A stretch of 34,206 bases of DNA from GWB1-38-13 sp964488535 (GTDB lineage: Bacteria > Patescibacteriota > Microgenomatia > UBA8517): positions 1 to 34,206 of the forward strand of contig CAZAUT010000019.1 in NCBI GenBank assembly GCA_964488535.1, in the 5' to 3' direction. The notes under the pieces were generated by a model, which ran no database searches, was not told the DNA's origin, and saw only the letters and a program-made list of their open reading frames with translations. This document shows, piece by piece, positions 1 to 6,600 of the stretch; within the stretch, counting starts at the first letter, position 1, and each line of letters starts with the position of its first letter. Made by a program: the position numbers and the translations under genes.

Positions 1-512
1 GTAGCAGTCGGCGTAAGTGTGGGTTCGGGAGTATTTGTTGGTGCGGAATCTGTTGCAGTGGGTTCTGTGGTGGGGGAAGCTATAAAATCGGGGCAGGAAG
101 AATCCGTCGGTGTTTCTGAAAGATACCCTTTTTGTCCGTCGGAACAGACGACAAAGAAGACTTCTTCGTTTTCGAGTTCGCTCCACAGAACATACTCTGT
201 CCCTGTGCTGTCGCTTTGGTAATAATACGTACCGTTCTTCGGATCGGTTCTGCAGGCGGCCTCTGTATTCATACCGATATCGGAGCATAAATCATCAAGC
301 GGTATCGGCACCGAAGCTGTGGGAAAAAGCCCATCATTTCTCATCTCGTATAATTCAAGAGCATTTTGGTATGAGGACAGATCCGATTTTCTTTGTGTAT
401 CTCTGGACCGTTCGAGTGTTGCAGGATACCGGACAACGGTTATTGCGGCAATTCCGCCGAGAATTGCCATAACAAGAATCAGTTCGATAAGTGTAAAACC
501 TTTCTTCTTCAT
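1..512 (-). CDS. Type IV pilin with Thr/Pro-rich tail (3' end beyond window)
   Basis: The start codon is at 512 and the frame stays open to the left edge, giving 170 codons. The N-terminus MKKKGFTLIELILVMAILG is a class III/type IV prepilin signal: a short basic leader, Gly at -1, Phe at +1 and Glu at +5, followed by a hydrophobic helix to about residue 28 and the amphipathic RSRDTQRKSDLSSYQNALELY segment split across residues 35-56. A Cys-containing globular part follows. From about residue 150 the chain becomes a Thr/Pro/Ser-rich tail (repeats like TEPTAT, NTPEPTLTPT) still running at the edge. Such tails are typical of exposed, often O-glycosylated linkers. It is the last visible gene of the minus-strand pilus cluster, downstream of the pseudopilin. 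No Shine-Dalgarno is visible; an 8-bp tandem array abuts the ATG. The pilin call is secure; the tail's role is inferred. Confidence 0.9.
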   Translation of the reverse strand, partial: MKKKGFTLIELILVMAILGGIAAITVVRYPATLERSRDTQRKSDLSSYQNALELYEMRNDGLFPTASVPIPLDDLCSDIGMNTEAACRTDPKNGTYYYQSDSTGTEYVLWSELENEEVFFVVCSDGQKGYLSETPTDSSCPDFIASPTTEPTATDSAPTNTPEPTLTPTA

Positions 513-590
513 AGTTAATGGTTACTTTGTTACTTAGTTAGTTAATTTCAATTGTCAAATTGTTAAATGACCATATTGTTATATTGCCAA
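513..590. repeat. Degenerate 8-bp tandem array abutting a pilin start codon
   Basis: Reading the plus strand from the base next to the start codon, the spacer divides into octads: AGTTAATG at 513, GTTACTTT at 521, GTTACTTA at 529, GTTAGTTA at 537, a 6-base unit at 545, then ATTGTCAA at 551, ATTGTTAA at 559, ATGACCAT at 567, ATTGTTAT at 575 and ATTGCCAA at 583. The unit sequence drifts from GTTACTTA-like to ATTGTTAA-like while the 8-bp phase is kept except for one 6-base step. It fills nearly all of the space between this pilin and the upstream gene. Confidence 0.8.
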
Positions 591-617
591 TTCTGCTTTC
601 CCTACCTGTTCTACTTT

Positions 618-1223
618 TTATTGTTTATTGAATATTAATTCATTCTCATACTCTTCAAGCGTTTTTTCAAGCGGTGTAACACCAAACGCTTTACCATAGT
701 TACATGTATTAATTCCGCATTCCAAACCACGATCGATAATACCTTGGCGGAAACCAACTTCAGCATCCTCTCCTTCGAGGTAGGCAAATAATTGGAATCT
801 GTTCATATTGGATATATAAAGATAAGTATACCCCTTTTCGTATTTGGGATCGGAAGGAATAACTTTCATATATTCTTCATACTCATCATCGTTTACGTCT
901 CTTAAAGCATCCTTCCCCCAACCGCACCCTTTAAGCATCTTGAAGAAAAAGTCTTTTTTTTCTTCTTCTTTTATGTCGTCAGGAACTTGGCCGAAATTAT
1001 CGCCTTTGCAGGCAAGTATTTTTCCGTCAGCGGTAGAGGGAGGAAAAAATCCGAAATCCTTCTGATACTTTTCCAGAGCATCGGCGACGGAACCGATGTC
1101 CGCTCTTCTCTGTGAATCTCTGGCACGGCGAAGAGAAATACGAAGATTGAGAAAGGTAAGAAAGAATATTATAAGAAGGATTGTGCCGATTGCGAGACTT
1201 TCTGTTTTAGTAAATGGTTTCAT
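618..1223 (-). CDS. Pseudopilin-like protein with non-canonical cleavage site
   Basis: This 201-residue protein has one N-terminal hydrophobic helix (about residues 10-27) followed by RRARDSQRRADIGSVADALEKY, the amphipathic pattern seen after the helix in pilins and type II pseudopilins (compare SRDTQRKSDLSSYQNALELY in the neighbouring pilin). The leader reads MKPFTKTES: Phe at +1 and Glu at +5 are kept, but the invariant Gly at -1 is Pro, and polar residues replace the usual LIEL run. The C-terminal domain has Cys at about 72, 100, 169 and 174 and an acidic loop. It lies between pilD and a pilin in the same direction, so a minor or pseudo-pilin role fits. It may not be cleaved by PilD and may remain a simple membrane-anchored protein. 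Confidence 0.75.
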   Translation of the reverse strand: MKPFTKTESLAIGTILLIIFFLTFLNLRISLRRARDSQRRADIGSVADALEKYQKDFGFFPPSTADGKILACKGDNFGQVPDDIKEEEKKDFFFKMLKGCGWGKDALRDVNDDEYEEYMKVIPSDPKYEKGYTYLYISNMNRFQLFAYLEGEDAEVGFRQGIIDRGLECGINTCNYGKAFGVTPLEKTLEEYENELIFNKQ

Positions 1224-1301
1224 TGTTAAATTGTTAAATCAATATGAAAATAGTTGAAAGATATTGGAAAATGGCAATAGATGTTGGATATTGGAAAATG
1301 G
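1222..1301. repeat. Octads at start codon plus a 15-bp direct repeat
   Basis: ATTGTTAA occurs twice in tandem (1222-1229, 1230-1237) and overlaps the start codon of the pseudopilin gene. Further out, GATATTGGAAAATGG occurs at 1260-1274 and again at 1287-1301, a 27-bp spacing. From about 1318 to 1365 the sequence takes on a 7-bp rhythm of TAATTTC/TATTTTC-like units. No gene is seen in 1224-1386. Confidence 0.65.
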
Positions 1302-1386
1302 ACAACATAATTCTTTCTAATTTCAAGTTTCAATTTTCTACTACTAATTTCTATTTTCTATTAGCCATTATCCCTCAAGGGGGAAA

Positions 1387-2190
1387 CTATACAAAGTTAA
1401 ACAAAAATGAAAACTTTTCTCCCCACAATAGCACCAAAAAGTACGCAAAAATAAGAAACGGCCCGAAAGGAATGTGTTTACCGAATTTTGCCTTTCCGAT
1501 CGCAATTAGAAACACGCCAACTACAGCTCCAATTATGAAAGAAAAAAAGAGCCAGATTAATGTATACGGCCATCCGAGAATAAGAGGTGGGAGAAGTGCC
1601 AACTTTACATCCCCCAATCCCATACCTTTCCCTTTTGTAAAAAGGTGGATCAAAAGAAAAAATGACGCAGAGGCAAATGAAGCAAATACATTTGTATATG
1701 TATAATCGGGGTTAAAAATTACCAGAAGCAATAAAACAATAGAGTAGGGGACAAAAACAAACGTATCGGGAATAATCTTATATTCCAGGTCGGTAACAAA
1801 AGCAGCTAATAAAAATACGCCGACAAAAAGCAATACCGGAAGGGAAAAAACTCCGAGCATTTGTTTTAGGTCATAAATTGGAGTATTAACGGTATTTTCT
1901 GTCAGAAACCGGGCGCCTGTTATTACAAATACTAAAGCGGTTGCGAATTCTATCAAAGGGTAGCGGATGGAAATAAGTTTTTTGCAGCAGCTTGATCTTC
2001 CTTTCAAAAAATAAAAAGAAAATACCGGAATATTATCTTTCCAGTTAATCTTTTTTTTGCAGCTGTCGCAAAACGACCGCCCTATGAAAATACTTATACC
2101 GCGTACCGTACGGTATGACAGTGCAGAAACAAATGATCCAAAAACCAAACCAAAAAGAGTGAGAGAGAGAAGAAGGAGAATATCAGACAT
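1387..2190 (-). CDS. pilD: Prepilin peptidase (A24 aspartic protease)
   Basis: This membrane protease cleaves the leader from type IV prepilins and, in many bacteria, N-methylates the new N-terminus. The 267-residue protein has the N-terminal domain (LVFGSFVSALSYR, residues 15-27), the cytosolic cysteine region (CDSC at 41-44, then SCC at 67-69 followed by ISIRYPLIEF), and about seven hydrophobic segments. Both catalytic aspartates are present: D134 in FVTDLEYKIIPD and D194 in GMGLGDVK. The second cysteine pair is altered: the usual CxxC before KKxIS reads SSCC, so zinc binding may be weakened or shifted. The gene sits between a pilin upstream and a pseudopilin downstream on the same strand. 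A TATACT box lies 8 bases before the ATG, and only a weak AAAGG precedes the start. Confidence 0.95.
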   Translation of the reverse strand: MSDILLLLSLTLFGLVFGSFVSALSYRTVRGISIFIGRSFCDSCKKKINWKDNIPVFSFYFLKGRSSCCKKLISIRYPLIEFATALVFVITGARFLTENTVNTPIYDLKQMLGVFSLPVLLFVGVFLLAAFVTDLEYKIIPDTFVFVPYSIVLLLLVIFNPDYTYTNVFASFASASFFLLIHLFTKGKGMGLGDVKLALLPPLILGWPYTLIWLFFSFIIGAVVGVFLIAIGKAKFGKHIPFGPFLIFAYFLVLLWGEKFSFLFNFV

Positions 2191-2198
2191 TACCTTTT

Positions 2199-2204
2199 AG
2201 TATA
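2199..2204 (-). promoter_or_regulatory. Putative -10 box of pilD
   Basis: On the minus strand TATACT is followed by 8 bases and then the pilD ATG at 2190. This puts the expected transcription start at or within about two bases of the start codon, so the mRNA would be leaderless. A weak -35 (TTGCGG) lies 18 bases upstream. Confidence 0.5.
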
Positions 2205-2228
2205 TACTCCTCTTACTCGAACCCGCAA

Positions 2229-2304
2229 CTCTTCGCAAGAGATTATATATCCAAAAACTCTCGTCCCGCTTAGCGGGACTCAAGTTGTTTGACTATAGAG
2301 TCAA
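2229..2304. other. Three consecutive small hairpins upstream of pilD
   Basis: Three perfect inverted repeats follow one another. CTCTT/AAGAG with loop CGC is at 2229-2241. GTCCCGC/GCGGGAC with loop TTA is at 2263-2279. TTGACT/AGTCAA with loop ATAG is at 2289-2304. The middle one resembles the ACCCGCTAAGCGGGT hairpin in the element near 24230. None is followed by a clear T tract on either strand, so they are not ordinary terminators. No gene is seen in 2191-2523. Confidence 0.6.
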
Positions 2305-2340
2305 TAGGTTAACGAGGCAATATCAAATAAATACGGAGTG

Positions 2341-2512
2341 AAACTCTAATTTCTAATTTCTAAACTCTAAACAAATTCAAAATTCAAATTTCCAATGTTT
2401 AAAATATTTGTATTTTTAATTTTGTTATCGTTTCGGATTTAGAGTTTGGGATTTAGGATTTAAGAAAAAAGTTACAAGCAATCTTTATTCCTGATACTTG
2501 ATACCTGATACT
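2341..2512. repeat. Heptad-phased inverted repeat downstream of a pilin
   Basis: Left arm: 7-bp units AAACTCT, AATTTCT, AATTTCT, AAACTCT from 2341 to 2368, then a 10-base step, AAAATTC and AAATTTC to 2392. The centre is an AT-rich partial palindrome beginning CAATGTTTAAAATATTTG. Right arm: GGATTTA, GAGTTTG, GGATTTA, GGATTTA from 2435 to 2462, which is the reverse-complement type of the left units. A further direct heptad run TGATACT, TGATACC, TGATACT lies at 2492-2512, next to the 3' end of the pilin at 2524. A very similar layout occurs at 12587-12720 and a related one at 32345-32449. Confidence 0.8.
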
Positions 2513-2523
2513 TGTTTACCAAC

Positions 2524-3084
2524 CTACGGTTGGTACGTCATACTTCCCGCCACCCACGGCACGGGATCTCCCGTACTGCAAATCACACCGCCTCTGGAGT
2601 CAGCGGTGGAAAAAACAAAGTATGCCACCTCGGGTGCAGTGCACTTGCTTCGGTACGAAGTTGATTCGGCTTTTGCAAATACCAGCGAGCCATTACCGTT
2701 CACTTCGTCCTCATTGTAGCAATATGTTCCGTCAACGGCCGGTTGGACGTAAGTCGTACAAGCGACTACCGAATTGTAGGTATATGCAATTCCCGAAGGG
2801 AAGGTTGAAATTTCGCCGGTAGTTAAAAGATCGTTCGCCCAAGTTCCCACATCAGGGTATCCTGCATTTGAGGTATAGTATGCCTGAAGAGAGCGACCGA
2901 GTTGAGTAACGGAGGAGATCCTGCCGGCATCACGCGCCTGCGCCTGCCTTTCGGCGGGATTTATCGCAACAAAAACAACAACTGCCAAAACACCAAGAAT
3001 GGCGATAACGATTAAAAGTTCTATAAGAGTAAAACCTTTTAATTTTTCTACGTAAAATCCTCTTCGTTTAAAAAACATACTCAT
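2524..3084 (-). CDS. Type IV pilin, probable major-pilin paralogue A
   Basis: The 186-residue prepilin has a 17-residue leader ending in Gly before FTLIELLIVIAILGVLAVVV (Phe +1, Glu +5). This is followed by the helix continuation, ARDAGRISSVTQLGRSLQAYY, and a globular domain. Four cysteines (in ACTT, TYCYN, SKCTA and VICST) match four in the pilin at 9383-9943, as does the motif FVFSTADSRGGVIC. Disulfide pairing is therefore likely. Length equals that of the 9383 paralogue when that gene starts at its ATG. The start is the first ATG of ATGAGTATG; a weak AGGG lies just upstream. It borders the glycosyltransferase island, and pilD is the next gene downstream. Confidence 0.92.
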   Translation of the reverse strand: MSMFFKRRGFYVEKLKGFTLIELLIVIAILGVLAVVVFVAINPAERQAQARDAGRISSVTQLGRSLQAYYTSNAGYPDVGTWANDLLTTGEISTFPSGIAYTYNSVVACTTYVQPAVDGTYCYNEDEVNGNGSLVFAKAESTSYRSKCTAPEVAYFVFSTADSRGGVICSTGDPVPWVAGSMTYQP

Positions 3085-3180
3085 AAACCCTGTGATAATC
3101 TAATTATTACACACTTTTTCATTTAAAATCCAACACAAACGGCACAAGGTAAATAATTCATATATACTAAACATAGATTC

Positions 3181-3265
3181 CCACGGCTAAAGCCGTGGTG
3201 CTATATCATTTCAAACGCAACGCGCGCGTATTATCTGGTTCAATTCATCCCCCGTTGAGCGGGGG
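3181..3265. other. Two G+C-rich hairpins at the island border
   Basis: CCACGGC/GCCGTGG with loop TAAA is at 3181-3198, and CCCCCG/CGGGGG with loop TTGAG is at 3249-3265. The perfect palindrome ACGCGCGCGT lies between them at 3220-3229. The region separates the divergent pilin and FkbM gene, so these cannot be simple terminators of either gene. They resemble REP-type extragenic palindromes. Nothing else is seen in 3085-3289 except GATAAAAT immediately before the FkbM ATG. Confidence 0.6.
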
Positions 3266-3289
3266 TCTTCTTGAACAAATGATAAAATT

Positions 3290-4081
3290 ATGGAAAATAT
3301 CGGAAAATATTTTAGGTATATAAAACTGCTGATTGGAACTCTAAGATTAATAGTTGATAAAAAGGATTTTCTTTTATACAAGTATTTTGGAAAAGGACAT
3401 GCAATATTTACATTGAAAAACGGTCTCATTCTTCACGTAAACGAACCGATTTCTCTATGGGTTCTCGGAGAAGTATTTGTCTCTCAAGATTACAAACCCG
3501 ATCTTAAATCCGCAAAAATTATTCTGGATATCGGTGCACATATCGGTATATCTACATTGTACTTCAATATATTATTTCCTCAAGTCAAAATATTCTCATA
3601 CGAACCGAGTTCTGTTAACTTTAAATATCTAAACAGAAACATAAAAATTAATAAACTCGAGAATATAAAACCATTCAGAATTGCAGTTTCCAATGTTCAT
3701 GATCGAAAATTAAAACTGTTAAAATCGATAAACAGTATGACTCTATCTACAGTAAAAGCAAATGCAAAGACGGATTGCATGTATGAATATGTAAATGCAA
3801 CAAATATCAAAAACATTATTCGGAGTAATCATATTAAAAAGGTTGATATTGTAAAAATTGATTGCGAAGGTGAAGAGTACAATATATTACTTAATCTGGA
3901 TCGAACAACATTCAACAAAATAGAGTCATTTATCATCGAATATCACAACCACCCGCAATACAACTATTCCCACATTATAGAAGTGTTGAAAAAGAATCGA
4001 TATTTCACTTATTTAAATAAGAGTCCTTTTTTCAACAACACCGGAGTCATTCATGCGTATAAAAAATCGGGGGGGGTTTAA
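3290..4081 (+). CDS. FkbM-family methyltransferase
   Basis: This 263-residue protein is a SAM-dependent O-methyltransferase of the FkbM (Methyltransf_21) type, a family that methylates hydroxyls of sugars, polyketides and surface glycans. Visible motifs are the SAM-binding loop ILDIGAHIGISTLYF (about 78-92), the acidic YEP at 104-106 that contacts the ribose, and the hallmark VDIVKIDCEGEEYNIL near residue 190, followed by FIIEYHNHP. It opens the plus-strand side of the island and ends 14 bases from the convergent glycosyltransferase. An uninterrupted run of eight G (4069-4076) lies at the 3' end, just before the stop; slippage there would change only the C-terminus. The gene is AT-rich with heavy AAA/ATA codon use, unlike the gyr genes. 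Confidence 0.88.
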   Translation: MENIGKYFRYIKLLIGTLRLIVDKKDFLLYKYFGKGHAIFTLKNGLILHVNEPISLWVLGEVFVSQDYKPDLKSAKIILDIGAHIGISTLYFNILFPQVKIFSYEPSSVNFKYLNRNIKINKLENIKPFRIAVSNVHDRKLKLLKSINSMTLSTVKANAKTDCMYEYVNATNIKNIIRSNHIKKVDIVKIDCEGEEYNILLNLDRTTFNKIESFIIEYHNHPQYNYSHIIEVLKKNRYFTYLNKSPFFNNTGVIHAYKKSGGV

Positions 4082-4095
4082 AGTGTTCAACTATT

Positions 4096-4896
4096 CTAAA
4101 ACTCACCTTTGGTTATATATTTATATTTATACCTACCAGTTTTAATTATCCAATATAAATTCTGGGGTAGCAATTTAACAAACGGACAAATATTCAATAT
4201 CGAAAAAAACACATATTTTAATATCGCATGCGAATGAATTTTACTTTTCAGTTCCGGATGCAGTTTGGCAAGAAGTGCACCGTTCTCTACGAGGCGTGGA
4301 ATTTTTCTGATGTAATCATTAAAATCCTGCGGGTGGCAGTGATATGCTAAAGCGTGTTTATCATACACAATCTTTAAACCCCTTTTTTCCAAACGGTAGC
4401 CAAGTTCAATATCCTCCCACATGCAACCGAGAAATTCTTCATTGAAGGTGTCGTATTTAAACCATTTTTTTTCAAGAGATATATTTGAGGTGAAAAAATA
4501 TTTATATCCGCAATTACAACGATCTTTTATCGCTCTAAAATTGAATTGGAATCCGTTTGGTGCCAGCCACTTCATAAAATCGTTGATCTCTAATTCGGAG
4601 TGCCAGTCGATGTGTCCCAACACGGCGATATTGTTTAGCTTTTGGTGCATTTTGTAATGTCTCATCAAAAGATTTTTAGTAGGAATAATATCATCACCAA
4701 TAAACAATATATGGGTTCCTTTGGCTTTTTTGATTCCACGGTTCCTGGCATTGGCCGCTCCCTTCTTATTAACGCCGTCGTCAACTACGATTATTTCATA
4801 TTTAGATCTTATTAGCGTTTGGTGTTCTAACGCAAAAAGAACCGTTTTTAATAAATCAGGTCTTTTGAATGTAGGAATTATTATGGATATAAACAT
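4096..4896 (-). CDS. Family 2 glycosyltransferase
   Basis: The GT-A fold of family GT2 is evident. FISIIIPTFKRPDLL forms the first strand and helix, VVDDG (38-41) binds the nucleotide, GAANARNRGI (47-54) follows, and GDD at 67-69 is in the position of the metal-binding DxD. WEDIELGYRLEKRG near residue 157 carries the ED motif of the catalytic base. The last 50 residues are hydrophobic and basic, suggesting membrane association. Length is 266 residues. Its ATG shares one base with the stop of the upstream methyltransferase (TAATG), so the two are translationally coupled and probably act on the same glycan. The donor sugar cannot be told from sequence. Confidence 0.88.
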   Translation of the reverse strand: MFISIIIPTFKRPDLLKTVLFALEHQTLIRSKYEIIVVDDGVNKKGAANARNRGIKKAKGTHILFIGDDIIPTKNLLMRHYKMHQKLNNIAVLGHIDWHSELEINDFMKWLAPNGFQFNFRAIKDRCNCGYKYFFTSNISLEKKWFKYDTFNEEFLGCMWEDIELGYRLEKRGLKIVYDKHALAYHCHPQDFNDYIRKIPRLVENGALLAKLHPELKSKIHSHAILKYVFFSILNICPFVKLLPQNLYWIIKTGRYKYKYITKGEF

Positions 4897-5585
4897 TATC
4901 TTTTTTTCTTTACAATGTATACTTTCCGATAAAAATATCTTCCAAGTGTCGATAGGCGCACCAAAAATGCCATAGGTAACAGAAAATCAAAAAAAGATGT
5001 TCCTTTGGTGAACATTTCAAAATATTGAATTAAATTATGAATTATTATCGATTCGTTGCCAAATGTCACATATTTTAACTTTCGCCTTTTTAACATAATA
5101 TCAAGCTCTTTTTCCCCTGGATATTCTCCATCAATGTGTTCCTCTAGCCATGCAGGTACCTTTCTTTTAAAGAATCTTATAATATTCCGTTGTCTTAGGT
5201 CTGATTTCAGAGATTTCCTTCCACACGGGAATCCTATTAGTACCGCTTCATTTGAAATCCTTAACAATTCCTCAATGTAAGGAGTTCTTTTTTCCCTAGG
5301 TATATGCTCAAAAACATCCATACATACAACCAAATCAAAAGAATCATTCGAGAAAGGAAGGTTCTTTGTTGCATCCGCTTTCACTGGGGTCATGTATTTT
5401 GGAAACGGCTTAACGCTCCCTGAGTAATCGGTAAAGTTGGTATCAACCCCTGTAAAGGGTAATTTTCTTAAAAACCTACCCATTCCAAAATTTCCCGACC
5501 CTACTTCGCAAATAGAATAATTATTTGTATTTAAATTTTTAATGTAATCATAAACAACTGAATAACGAATTTTTTGATTTATCAT
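4896..5585 (-). CDS. Class I SAM-dependent methyltransferase
   Basis: The 229-residue protein has a Methyltransf_11/23 core. Motif I is ICEVGSGNFGMGRFL (25-39), the ribose-contact acid follows in FTGVDTNF, then VKADATKNLPFSNDSFDLVVCMDVFEHI, and the late strand is EAVLIGFPCGR. The C-terminal third is basic (KRRKLKYV, FYRKVYIVKKKR), consistent with peripheral membrane contact. It is coupled by a one-base overlap to the GT2 gene downstream. By context it is a glycan- or lipid-modifying enzyme, but the substrate is unknown. Confidence 0.82.
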   Translation of the reverse strand: MINQKIRYSVVYDYIKNLNTNNYSICEVGSGNFGMGRFLRKLPFTGVDTNFTDYSGSVKPFPKYMTPVKADATKNLPFSNDSFDLVVCMDVFEHIPREKRTPYIEELLRISNEAVLIGFPCGRKSLKSDLRQRNIIRFFKRKVPAWLEEHIDGEYPGEKELDIMLKRRKLKYVTFGNESIIIHNLIQYFEMFTKGTSFFDFLLPMAFLVRLSTLGRYFYRKVYIVKKKR

Positions 5586-5673
5586 GTTATAAGAATAACA
5601 CCTTAATTTTTTGCAAAATATTCAACTTAGAAAAAACTGTTGATAATTTTCCATTAATGTTAACATATATATA

Positions 5674-6600
5674 ATGACTGTACTTAAATCTAAACAAAAA
5701 AATGTGCGCATATCGTTCAGTGTGGGAATTTGTGCTTACAACGAAGAAAAGAATATTGAGAAGGCAATAATTTCCACCATTAAACAAAAGTTAACAAACA
5801 AGTACAAGCTTTATGAAATACTGATTATCTCTTCAGGGAGTACCGACTCTACCAACAAAATTGTTATGTCGTTATCAGAAAAATATCCTGTAATTAAGTT
5901 AATACGACAAAAAAAACGTGAGGGAAAGGCATCTGCGGTTAATCTTTTAATTAAAAAATCAAAAAGTAAAATTCTAATATTACAAAGTGCCGACTTGATA
6001 ATTGATAAGAATTGTTTTCAGCAACTTCTGAAGACGCTTGAAAAACCATATGTCGGAATGGTTGGTGGCAAAATCAAACCACTCGATAATCCGAACACTT
6101 TTTGTGGCTACTCAAATCATCTGAGATGGAAACTTCATCATCTTATTAACATTAAATATCCAGAAAAACCAAAGGTGGGAGAACTTATTGCGTTCAAAAA
6201 ACTGTTTTCTAGAATACCTCCCAAGACCGCAACCGACGAGGCCAGCATCGAACCACTTATTAGAATGCAAGATTTTTTGATCAGATATGTCCCAAACGCA
6301 ATTGTATACAATAAAGGACCACAGACGGTTCGCGAATTATTAAGCCGTCGCCGTTCAATATTCGCAGGCCATTTCGAGAGCAAAATGCTTTACGGGTACG
6401 AGGTAATTACATTTAGCAGTTTTGCAGTTATCCCTGTGTTCTTATCGGCTCTAACATTTAGGCCTAAGGAACTAATATTCGCGTTTCTCACCGCAGTAGT
6501 TGAAATTACTGCAAGAATATTCGGCGTTTTGGATGTCAAATATAAAATGCGTGATCAAAGTATATGGAAAATCGCAAAAACTACAAAGGATCTAAAGTAA
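5674..6600 (+). CDS. GT2-like glycosyltransferase with altered metal motif
   Basis: The 308-residue protein begins with a GT2 core: FSVGICAYNEEKNIEKAI (15-32), IISSGSTDSTNKI (51-63) and REGKASAVN (82-90). The usual DxD is replaced by SAD (105-107), so one metal ligand is missing. Later come TDEAS and LSRRRSIFAGH, in the position of the QxxRW-type acceptor motif of processive GT2 enzymes. A hydrophobic segment near 245-280 would anchor the C-terminus in the membrane. The ATG overlaps the end of a TATAAT hexamer, so a downstream GTG (codon 11) may be the real start. The 3' end overlaps the next glycosyltransferase by 37 bases. Activity is uncertain because of the altered DxD. Confidence 0.75.
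   Translation: MTVLKSKQKNVRISFSVGICAYNEEKNIEKAIISTIKQKLTNKYKLYEILIISSGSTDSTNKIVMSLSEKYPVIKLIRQKKREGKASAVNLLIKKSKSKILILQSADLIIDKNCFQQLLKTLEKPYVGMVGGKIKPLDNPNTFCGYSNHLRWKLHHLINIKYPEKPKVGELIAFKKLFSRIPPKTATDEASIEPLIRMQDFLIRYVPNAIVYNKGPQTVRELLSRRRSIFAGHFESKMLYGYEVITFSSFAVIPVFLSALTFRPKELIFAFLTAVVEITARIFGVLDVKYKMRDQSIWKIAKTTKDLK

Noticed and set aside
2211..2245. Possible tRNA 3' half on the minus strand (GGGTTCGAGT)
   Set aside because: The T-arm stem does not pair (GCGGG against AAGAG) and no acceptor stem or anticodon arm is present.
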